Of a DNA stretch of 64,000 nucleotides, positions 33,992-42,111 are shown in pieces. Position 1 is the first letter of the stretch. Each line of letters starts with the position of its first letter. The notes beneath the pieces are model-generated. The model worked only from the letters and a program-made list of their open reading frames with translations. It was not told where the DNA came from and searched no databases. This DNA comes from Kitagawia praeruptora (taxonomy: Eukaryota > Streptophyta > Magnoliopsida > Apiales > Apiaceae). Location of the stretch: contig CM075346.1 in NCBI GenBank assembly GCA_037693485.1, positions 13,235,501-13,299,500 on the forward strand. The letters run 5' to 3'. The translations under genes and the position numbers were made by a program.

Positions 33992-34699
33992 ATAGATATA
34001 TAGATATAGATACTGATATAGATATCAGTTATTAGACATATCGGTTGGAGATAGACACGACGTAATTTTAGTTTTAGAAAAGAGATCATCAGTTCAGGAG
34101 AGGAATAAGCAAGAGACTTGAAGAAGACACAGGCGCTCGAGATTGAAGATTGAAGCCATCAACGAGTTTTATCTTTTCTTCATCTTCTCTATTCTTTTGT
34201 TGTGTTTTTCTTTAAGATGTTGAACTAATTATTATTTTAGGGCTTTAATGAATTCTTGAGTTTTTATATAAGTGTTCTTTTTTATCTCTATTTTATGTTC
34301 ATTATGGTTGATTATATTGATTTAGGTGTAATGCTTCTCAGAGAGTAATTAACTTTGAGATTGATTGATTTATTAAGGGTGATGCTTGGAAGAGATAGCC
34401 TGAATTTAGAACCAATCAATATATTGACATATTTGTTAATTTGTGTTTAGGATATGAATATACCTAATCATCTCGAGTAGTCGAATTAGGGCTATGTGTT
34501 AATGAGTTAGATTCACTTGAGAATCGGAAGGGCTATGTGTTAATGAGTTAGATTCACTTGAGAATCGGAAGGTCCTTGTGATAAGTTATGTACCCTAGAC
34601 TAGTAACTAGAACATGAAATTAGAGATGATGAAGGATAGTTGTAAGATTCAAGAGGAGATTAAAGGCCTGGATACTTTCACTCTTGTTTTATTCTTAAG
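33992..34699. other. Unassigned, LTR-like sequence with a 41-bp tandem duplication
   Basis: No ORF is present. The style (long T-rich leader, short conserved blocks) resembles a gypsy LTR fragment, but no ends could be set. A 41-bp unit starting AGGGCTATGTGTTAATG is exactly duplicated at 34488-34528 and 34529-34569. Confidence 0.4.
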
Positions 34700-34718
34700 T
34701 TAAAGTGTTATATATATA

Positions 34719-34858
34719 AACCAAACCAAACCAAACATACCCAGTATATCCCGCTCAGAGCAGGGTCTGGGGAGGGTAAGATGTACGCAGACCATGCCCC
34801 CGCTTTTTAAGGCAGGGAGGTTGTTTCCTTGAAGACCCTCGGCTATGTGCACGACAAA
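34719..34858 (+). mobile_element. SINE or SINE-derived insertion with 19-bp target duplication
   Basis: The body contains GGGTCTGGGGAGGGTAAGAT, GTACGCAGACC, GGTTGTTTCC and ACCCTCGGCT, a motif series I know from the conserved 3' domain of angiosperm SINEs. It is flanked by TTAAAGTGTTATATATATA at 34700-34718 and again at 34859-34877, a target duplication of the size expected for target-primed reverse transcription. No clear Pol III boxes are seen at the left end, so it is probably 5'-truncated. Confidence 0.65.
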
Positions 34859-34866
34859 TTAAAGTG

Positions 34867-34868
<2 letters not shown>

Positions 34869-34902
<34 letters not shown>
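34869..34902. repeat. (TA)n microsatellite
   Basis: Uninterrupted TA dinucleotides, overlapping the right target duplication of the SINE. Confidence 0.9.
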
Positions 34903-34904
<2 letters not shown>

Positions 34905-34910
34905 GGATTG

Positions 34911-35180
34911 GGAATATCATTGAATTAGATATATCTTGACATTCGTACGGTTCGATCGTCGAGAAATATATTTTCAAAAAATAATAATAATATCGGATAA
35001 GTCCTAGTTTCGAGTACTAGTAAATATAGTAGTGATCTATTAAGATCTCCAACCAAAATAATTTTTTATTTTTTGAAAATTTGGGAATATCATTAAATTA
35101 GATATATCTTGACATTCGTACGGTTCGATCGTCGAGAAATATATTTTAAAAATAGAAATAATAATATCGAATAAAGCCCT
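34911..35180. repeat. Two direct copies of a GGGAATATCATT module
   Basis: A segment beginning GGGAATATCATT, containing TTCGTACGGTTCGATCGTCG and ending near AATATCG, occurs at about 34911-35000 and again at about 35083-35175. Related copies lie right of the MULE at 39600-40020 in both orientations. Confidence 0.65.
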
Positions 35181-35250
35181 AGTTTTGAGTAAGTCAATAT
35201 AGTAGTGATCTACTAAGAAGGCGGAAAGCAAATAGAATAGTAATTAAAGC

Positions 35251-35728
35251 GCCCTCAATGAAACATTGAGGGCGCCCTCAATGTTTCATTGAGGGCATGA
35301 AAACTATTTTAATTTTAAAAATAGCAAAACAATTATAAATTTAATTTTAAATTTATACACAGCCAATTATTCATCACGACTTTATTTTAAAAGTAGCTTA
35401 TGGACTTGTCAAACTACCACTTTAATACTTTATTATGGAATCATGATGGTAGCTTATGGAATCCTAATGATAGCTTATAGAATCCAATGAACAAATATTT
35501 TTTCATTATTGCACAAAATTACAACAAAAACAAAAAATGACAAAATTTGAATTTAAAATTTGGTGGTATGACTACGTGGGTGTGTGTAAATTGTGAATGA
35601 AAATTTAGCTTTTTTGCTATTTTATTTAAATTTTTGGCTTTTATTTTTAAAAATTTTCGCCCTCAATGAATCATTGAGGGTACCCTCAATGAAACATTGA
35701 GGACACGCCCTCAATGAAACATTGAGGG
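35251..35728. repeat. Five CCCTCAATG palindromes left of the MULE
   Basis: Hairpins with arms CCCTCAATG and CATTGAGGG occur at 35251-35273, 35274-35296, 35659-35680, 35682-35702 and 35707-35728. The first two are exact reverse complements of each other, abutting to make a 46-bp perfect palindrome. The sequence then runs to GGCTGTGGAACACCCCCT at about 35757-35774, which resembles an inverted copy of the MULE terminus across the TA repeat. Confidence 0.75.
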
Positions 35729-35769
35729 AGGTCGGGTAGGGGGATATACGTAGGGGGCTGTGGAACACC

Positions 35770-35772
<3 letters not shown>

Positions 35773-35835
<63 letters not shown>
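35773..35835. repeat. (TA)n microsatellite at the MULE left flank
   Basis: About 30 TA repeats separate two similar inverted termini. The right flank of the MULE also starts with ATATATATAT, consistent with a target duplication within a TA repeat. Confidence 0.9.
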
Positions 35836-35837
<2 letters not shown>

Positions 35838-35866
35838 GTGCCCTTCCACAGCCACCGTTGGTTGAA
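35836..35866 (+). repeat. MULE left terminal inverted repeat
   Basis: Matches the reverse complement of 40334-40364 at about three quarters of positions, with the core CCACAGCCACCG. Confidence 0.6.
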
Positions 35867-35894
35867 AAAAGGCCCACAACCACCAACTCGTACA

Positions 35895-36175
35895 CTGCCG
35901 CAATGAACACTTGCGGCAGGAAACTTAAAAAAAATATAGGGGTGCCGCAATGAAAACTTGCGGTAGGAATGGGCCGCAATGAACGTTTGCGGCAGGAGTC
36001 GATCTCAGGTCCTTAAATATTATTTTATGTTTTTATACTTTTATTTTTATTATTTATTAAAATTAAAAAAATTGGTAAATTAATACATTATAAAATGCAA
36101 GAAAGCTACTGGGCTCCTCCCTGCCGCATTGAGGCCTTGCGGATAGACACATCCTGCCGCAATAAGGACTTGCGG
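35895..36175. repeat. Left subterminal palindrome array of the MULE
   Basis: Five hairpins of the form (C)TGCCGCAATGA..TTGCGGCAG occur at 35895-35920, 35943-35967, 35972-35996, 36121-36142 and 36154-36175. The arms are conserved while the loop varies. Confidence 0.75.
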
Positions 36176-36447
36176 ATAGACACATTATTTTTTTTTTCTT
36201 GATATTAAAATTTGGAAAATGATAAAATTCAAATTTATTTCAATTGTTAAATATAAAATTTGAGATAAATTAAAGATTTCGTTAAGTGTTTTACTAATTT
36301 ATGTGTTTTTCCTAATATTCGAAAAATTGGAAAAAAAATCTAATTTAAACTAGTACAAATGCATGGATTGCATATTAATACCTTACATTGAAAATTAAGA
36401 TTATAATTAATAAAAATATTTTCAAATATTACAGAATACAATTGAAA

Positions 36448-38799
36448 CTAATTGCCAGGACAATTTCTTCTATCATGGTTTGCTCCTACTAACCCACATT
36501 TTTCGCACTTTCGTTGCTTGGTTGTTGAAGTTGACGTTTCAATACCACTTTTATATCTTGCCGCTTTCTTTCGTCCCTTAGTTTGTGACATTGGAGGATC
36601 GAATATCGGATCATGATCCCAATCTTCTTGAGGAAACGACTCGTTCATTTGTTCGATCTTATCTTCTTGTGGAAAAGCAATTTCCACGTGACACCTCTCT
36701 CGTTCAATCAAGTTCATCACGTAGTTGAAACGTGGGATGGAACAACTACCAACAGCGCCTAAATTTTGAAATGATTTGCACAATGCACTATACCTTGATG
36801 CTTGTGATTCACCAACATTACCAAGAACGGGAGGGGTATAAGGTAGAGGTCCGGCAATTTTGTTGCCATTTTTTGTCCACCTAGACATGATGTAATCATT
36901 CGGTATACGTATTTTTTGTTTCATGTCTAGGTAACGGATCATGTGTTTACAAATCATCCCGGAATGTTCAAATTGCATACAAACACATTCAATCTGTCCA
37001 TCAATATGGGCCATCAACCGATTGCTTCTTCTACGATCCTCCGGCACGGTAGACTTCTCAACCACGAACATTTTAAATAAATGACATCCACCTTTAGTTT
37101 TCGTCACGACATAAGATGTACTTTTTAGAAGCTCCTTTTGAAAACGCATAAACATCTCTTTCGTGTAAATTTCGGATGCATGAATTTCCAAGGAAGATTG
37201 CAATACTAGTCTCCTTTCCCTTTCTTCGCTCTCGTAGTCACTTTTAACCTCCCTAAGATATTGTGCCTCCAAAGCCTTTTGGGAATTCTCAATGAATTCT
37301 TTCAAACCGGTAGATGCTTGCACATATTCATCAAAAAATGCATTCATTGATTCGCTTCTAGAGGTAGTGGTCATACCGGCGGCAAAATGCGACTTTGTGT
37401 AAGCACCAATCCATTGATGTCTAATGCGATACATTTCATTTAACCAAACATGATCCTCAAGTTTGTACTTCTCGACCAATTCCTCCCATCTACCTTCAAA
37501 TTCCGTGGGAGACAACGACTTGTACACACATGCATTAAAATCTGTTTTGAATTCTGGATATTTGGTGTACAAACTAGATAACTTCTCGGGAAATTTACTA
37601 CTTATATGCCATGTACAATATAAGTGATTTGTTTCGGGCATAACCGTGGAAATAGCATTTCCCAAAGCAATGTCTTGATCGGTAATTATTGTAGTGGGAG
37701 GTTTGTTGTCAACGGCTTCCAACCAAGTTTTTAAAACCCATTGATAAGAAGTCTCGGTCTCATCTCTCATGAGTGCAAATCCAAACAAAATATTTTGGTA
37801 ATGGTGGTTCACCCCCGTAATAGGTATGAAAGGCATACAATACCTATTCGTTCGATAAGTTGAGTCGAACGTCACCACATCACCAAAATTCTTGTAAGCG
37901 TTCATGCATCGAGGATCAACCCACACCAAACCTTTAACACGATTCTCGTTATCCACATCCACTCGATAGAAGAAATGACCGAACGCATTCTCTTGTTGTA
38001 ACTTTCGTAATAAGACCAAGCCACACTCCGCATCACCGGAATCAAACACTCGGTGCCGAATATCCCGTATGACATTACGTACATCTTGATTAGAAAACCC
38101 TAAATTTTCAATGCCTCCACATGTCTCACCAAGATATTTCATCACTTTACTTGTCTCGATCCCCGATTTGTTAAACAACTCAATCAATGATCGGGTGATC
38201 GGATCGATGTTGCGTGATGTTTGAAAAAATTGTCGCTTATCCGGTGTTACCATGGAATGATTATGTTTCAAATCAACCAAAGTTACCTTCCATTTGTTTA
38301 CATTCACTAGGTGACATACGTACATTCGAGCACGATAATTCGTTCGTGGATCTACATCCCTAATGCGTCGTTTTCCTTTATCAAGATAATCCGATTCCGG
38401 TGCTACTCTTTCACCCTTCTTACAAATAAACAAACGGGATGATGGATCATGACTCCGTTGATGTTTATGAGTATTCCTAATTATTATCTCGAATCCGACA
38501 TTTCGACCATAATTTCTATAAAAACTTTCCGCCTCATCTAATGTATCGAAAATCATTCCAACACAAGGCACAACCTTATTAACATCCGCAAATGTAAAAT
38601 CAAAATTTTGGTTTCCAATATCCTCATCATCATTATTTTTTCTCATCTTAACATCCTCATCATCAACATTTTTTCCCATCCTAACATCCTCCTCATCATC
38701 AATTTTTTCCATCCTAATATCCTCATCTCCTTCATCATCATTTTTTCCCATCCCAAATTTCTCATCTTTTTCATCATCACCATCACTAATAATTATCAT
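36448..38799 (-). CDS. MULE transposase of the FAR1/FHY3 family (783 aa)
   Basis: The protein begins with an acidic repeat region (four DDEDVRMGKN-like units, residues 8-62). A FAR1-type WRKY-GCM1 zinc-finger DNA-binding domain follows at about 90-183 (ending KHNHSM). The MULE transposase core spans about 300-445, with candidate catalytic residues D312 (TFDSTY), D374 (TDQD) and E439 or E440 (FEGRWEEL). The SWIM zinc finger is at 605-619 (CVCMQFEHSGMICKHM). A C-terminal knuckle CEKCGLVGANHDRRNC lies at 765-780. There is no internal stop. It would cut and rejoin the element's termini in the nucleus. Domesticated FAR1-related proteins share this layout, but the inverted ends and palindrome arrays favour a transposon. 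The true N-terminus may lie upstream at 39035, across a frameshift. Confidence 0.85.
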   Translation of the reverse strand: MIIISDGDDEKDEKFGMGKNDDEGDEDIRMEKIDDEEDVRMGKNVDDEDVKMRKNNDDEDIGNQNFDFTFADVNKVVPCVGMIFDTLDEAESFYRNYGRNVGFEIIIRNTHKHQRSHDPSSRLFICKKGERVAPESDYLDKGKRRIRDVDPRTNYRARMYVCHLVNVNKWKVTLVDLKHNHSMVTPDKRQFFQTSRNIDPITRSLIELFNKSGIETSKVMKYLGETCGGIENLGFSNQDVRNVIRDIRHRVFDSGDAECGLVLLRKLQQENAFGHFFYRVDVDNENRVKGLVWVDPRCMNAYKNFGDVVTFDSTYRTNRYCMPFIPITGVNHHYQNILFGFALMRDETETSYQWVLKTWLEAVDNKPPTTIITDQDIALGNAISTVMPETNHLYCTWHISSKFPEKLSSLYTKYPEFKTDFNACVYKSLSPTEFEGRWEELVEKYKLEDHVWLNEMYRIRHQWIGAYTKSHFAAGMTTTSRSESMNAFFDEYVQASTGLKEFIENSQKALEAQYLREVKSDYESEERERRLVLQSSLEIHASEIYTKEMFMRFQKELLKSTSYVVTKTKGGCHLFKMFVVEKSTVPEDRRRSNRLMAHIDGQIECVCMQFEHSGMICKHMIRYLDMKQKIRIPNDYIMSRWTKNGNKIAGPLPYTPPVLGNVGESQASRYSALCKSFQNLGAVGSCSIPRFNYVMNLIERERCHVEIAFPQEDKIEQMNESFPQEDWDHDPIFDPPMSQTKGRKKAARYKSGIETSTSTTKQRKCEKCGLVGANHDRRNCPGN

Positions 38800-38825
38800 G
38801 TTTTTACCCTTTCCACCATCATTTT

Positions 38826-39035
38826 TTACCCACCAACATCATCAACATTCATTTTATTTTTATGAACATTGTAATTCACTCTACGTTTATGAACACTACT
38901 ATAATAATTATCAATATCTACATCATCAACGAATAATTTACGAGAAACATGATTTTTTTTAACGGGCGGCGTAACATAATCATCACCATTACGTTCACTA
39001 GATGAACTAGAAGAGCTAAATAAAAATGAAGCCAT
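38826..39035 (-). pseudogene. Probable N-terminal extension of the MULE transposase, out of frame
   Basis: An ATG at 39033-39035 begins MASFLFSSSSSSSERNGDDY and reads to VDDVGG, then stops at 38826. The main transposase frame is open for at least 13 codons upstream of its first ATG and overlaps this end. An A-run (about 38822-38830) at the switch could hold a one-base indel, or a small intron could join the two. Confidence 0.45.
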
Positions 39036-39187
39036 TGAATAGAGCACTAACCTTAATTTTGGATGAATTTTTGAGCTCCAAACCCTTGAAATTTTTGAGC
39101 ACTTAGTTGGTGTTTTCTGCTGTTTGGAAAATAGGAAATTGGAAAAAAAGACAAATTCTGTAACCATAAAGGAAACAGATTTCACGC

Positions 39188-40317
39188 CTACCGCAATGGT
39201 TCATTGCGGCAGGAAGCCTTAATTGCCAACTGCCGTAATGAAACATTGCTGCGGATGGTTCATTTATTACCAGCCACCAACCATAATTAATGACTTAAAA
39301 TTTTTCTGAGCCACAACCAAACATTGCGGCAGGAAAAATTACCGCAATGTCTCATTGCGACAGCAATTTAAGATTTTTTATTTATTTTTGTTTAATTTTT
39401 AAATCTTCAAATATGCATCAAAATAATAAAATATATTAATTTTAACTTTAAAGTATCTTTAATAATGTAATATGGATATTTTTTACATGTTATGTAGTTT
39501 AAATAATGATGGAATGATATGTACATCTCAATCTTAGATAACTGTTGAAAAATAAATCAGGATGGTAACATTTACCTTCCAAATTAATTTATTATTTTTT
39601 GAAATATTGGGAATATCACTAAATTAGACATATATTGACTTACGTGCGGTTGTATCGTCGATAAGTATTTTTTAAAAAATAGAAACAACAATCCGGGACA
39701 AAGCACTAGTTAGATGTACTGGTCAAATCGATAGTTCATTACCGGATTGTTGTTTCTATTTTTCAAAAAATACTTATCGACGATCCAACCGCACGTAAGT
39801 CAATATATGTCTAATTTAGTGATATTCCCAAGTTTTGAAAAAATAATAAGTTTATTTGGATGGTAAAAGTGGTAGTGAACTATCGATTTGACCAGTACAT
39901 CTAACTAGTGCTTTGTCCCGGATTGTTGTTTCTATTTTTTAAAAAATACTTATCGACGATACAACCGCACGTAAATCAATATATGTCTAATTTAGTGATA
40001 TTCCCAATATTTCAAAAAATAATAAATTAATTTGGAAGGTAAAAGTCGTGGTCAACTATCGATTTGACCCGTACTCCTAAATTAGTTAATCTAATGTAAA
40101 AATCTCAAAAAATAGAAAATTAGTGAATCTAATGTAAAATTAATCACAGAATTAATGAGTATTAATATTTGAAATTTTATGAATTTAAATTCGAATTTTA
40201 TCTTATTTTTCTATTTTTAATTTAATTTTCACAAGAATACTGCCGCATTGAAGGGTTGCGGACCCTTCTGCCGCAATGAAAGGTTGCGGACCCTTCTGCC
40301 GCATTGAAAGGTTGCGG
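39188..40317. repeat. Right subterminal palindrome array of the MULE
   Basis: Hairpins with CCGCAATG-type arms lie at 39188-39213, 39230-39254, 39341-39364, 40240-40261, 40268-40289 and 40296-40317, plus a half-site at 39319-39333. They match the left array. Confidence 0.75.
39600..40020. repeat. Inverted and direct copies of the GGGAATATCACT module
   Basis: One copy reads forward at about 39606-39700 (GGGAATATCACTAAATTAGA, ..GTGCGGTTGTATCGTCGATA). Two read backward at about 39735-39832 and 39905-40012. The forward copy and the first backward copy can fold into a long hairpin around about 39720. The intervening text CTAGTTAGATGTACTGGTCA is also repeated in inverted form. Confidence 0.7.
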
Positions 40318-40333
40318 CTATCCTGGTGGCTGG

Positions 40334-40364
40334 TCCAACCCACGGTGGTTGTGGACCTGAACGC
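40334..40364 (-). repeat. MULE right terminal inverted repeat
   Basis: Contains the inverted core CGGTGGTTGTGG, ends ACGC, and is followed by ATATATATAT. Confidence 0.6.
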
Positions 40365-40374
40365 ATATATATAT

Positions 40375-40699
40375 ATGTTTATATTTTAGGAGGTGTTTAT
40401 ATAAAATCTTGATCTTATATTATTTAACTTGAATGGAGAGAACGATAGTGTTTGGTAATTAACAACTTAAATTAATCCTCATGAGAATAAATTTTATATA
40501 CTACTTATTCGATACGTGCACTTGCGTTAGCATTTGTAAATTTGATAACACAAGGTCAAGTGACCAAAAAAATGTGATGTTTTGTTCTTGAATATCTTTA
40601 TTTTGGGGTTTGCGAAAGCAGGGTTGCTTGGTGGTGCAATGTAGTTTAATAAGATGCCTTTAAAAACCATATTACTTGAAATGCACCTTGGTTTATCTA
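40375..40699. other. Intergenic, nothing recognised
   Basis: Short AT-rich stretch between the MULE and the MITE pair. No ORF or repeat stands out. Confidence 0.5.
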
Positions 40700-40707
40700 T
40701 GTCCGTC

Positions 40708-40999
40708 CAGGGACGGAACCAGGATTTGAACATGGGGTGGGCTTGACAAGTATTCTCATGGGTTTGATACATACTTGGGCTCTAAAAAATCAATTTATAC
40801 ATAACTAATAAATTTTTTTAATGGATTCCATACATATTTGGGCTCTAAAAATCAATATATACATAACAACTAAAATTTTCTGATGGACTTGATACATACT
40901 TGGGCTCTAAAAATTCAATATAAGCATAACTAGTAATTTTTTTTCCCAAAATCACCCTGGGCTTAAGCCCAGGGGAGCCCTTCTGTAGCTCCGTCCCTG
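40708..40999. mobile_element. hAT-type MITE, copy 1 (292 bp)
   Basis: Ends CAGGGACGGAACC and GCTCCGTCCCTG are terminal inverted repeats. The 8-bp duplication TGTCCGTC flanks it at 40700-40707 and 41000-41007, diagnostic of the hAT superfamily. Confidence 0.85.
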
Positions 41000-41007
41000 T
41001 GTCCGTC

Positions 41008-41299
41008 CAGGGACGGAACCAGGATTTGAACATGGGGTGGGCTTGACAAGTATTCTCATGGGTTTGATACATACTTGGGCTCTAAAAAATCAATTTATAC
41101 ATAACTAATAAATTTTTTTAATGGATTCCATACATATTTGGGCTCTAAAAATCAATATATACATAACAACTAAAATTTTCTGATGAACTTGATACATACT
41201 TGGGCTCTAAAAATTCAATATAAGCATAACTAGTAATTTTTTTTCCCAAAATCACCCTGGGCTTAAGCCCAGGGGAGCCCTTCTGTAGCTCCGTCCCTG
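41008..41299. mobile_element. hAT-type MITE, copy 2 (292 bp), in tandem with copy 1
   Basis: Nearly identical to copy 1 (I see one substitution, GATGAACTTG for GATGGACTTG). It is flanked by TGTCCGTC at 41000-41007 and 41300-41307, so three copies of the target sequence bracket two elements. Confidence 0.85.
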
Positions 41300-41631
41300 T
41301 GTCCGTCGTAACATGCCAAGCAATGCGTTCCACTTTTGTAAAATGATGCAGAAAAATTATGACTTGACGATAACTAAGAGGACAGTTTCAGTGCTCTTTC
41401 GGCTTGTTCTGTTATTTGATCTTAACATGCCCATTGCCCGGATTTTTTAAAATTTTAAACTCATAAGCGAAAGACTGTAGTAGCTGGTAGCTCAGTTGTT
41501 CATACTTGTAAATTTGTCAGATATTGAGTTTGATTTTTGGTAAATCTAAGTAGGGATTTAGTTCTTATATTATTTACCATTCTCTTCTTCTCTTAATAAT
41601 TAAAGAGTCCTGTTGTTAACAACAATTCTTA

Positions 41632-41776
41632 GGGCTATGTTTAAGGATTAATTTTTGCCATGTGGTGGATTTTTATTGGATGATTTATGTGAATGCATGG
41701 AGGCACATACTTTTTTGTAAGTGGGGCACAACCTTAAGCCAATTAAAAACTAGCACATAACGCCTTAACATAGCTC
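41632..41776. mobile_element. Small MITE (145 bp) with TA target duplication
   Basis: Ends GGGCTATGTTTAAGG and the inverted GAGCTATGTTAAGG bound the element. TA precedes it at 41630-41631 and follows at 41777-41778, as in mariner/Stowaway or Harbinger-like elements. Confidence 0.5.
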
Positions 41777-42111
41777 TAGGGACCGTGGTTAACATTTTCC
41801 ATAATTAAATTATAGATATGAAATATGGTGTCCATACAGAGCAACGTTTCTTGAACCCATATTAATCAATACTTGAAATCAAGATACATTTCATTTCCTG
41901 TGTACATGTTTGCAAAATACAACATTCTTAAATATATGCAGTTACAATTGCTGCCAAAATTAATTCTTAGAACTAATCTTGCAGAAAAGAAACTACAGAG
42001 CTACTACATTTTCCTTTTTACAGTGTATATCAGTACTCACATTTTTTTTTTTTTGCTAAATATCAGTACTCACATTTATATTGTGTTATTTGCTTTGAAA
42101 CACATGAGCTC

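Larger units (their letters stand above)
35836..40364 (-). mobile_element. MULE DNA transposon (about 4.5 kb) with FAR1-type transposase
   Basis: The left end GGGTGCCCTTCCACAGCCACCGTTGG and the reverse complement of the right end GCGTTCAGGTCCACAACCACCGTGGG share the core CCACARCCACCGTKGGTTG. Both lie beside TA repeats, so a 9-bp duplication cannot be distinguished from the repeat. Inside are a complete transposase ORF on the minus strand and palindromes with arms CTGCCGCAA and TTGCGGCAG on both sides. Outer boundaries are inferred from the inverted match. Confidence 0.72.

Noticed and set aside
35251..35728. CRISPR-like array of repeats and spacers
   Set aside because: The repeats are hairpins of a eukaryotic transposon region with irregular spacing, and there are no cas genes.
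35686..35979. Minus-strand ORFs crossing the TA repeat
   Set aside because: Most of the reading is an Ile-Tyr run from the microsatellite; no protein features.
40527..41333. Three minus-strand ORFs with near-identical sequence
   Set aside because: They are readings through the two tandem MITE copies, not genes.
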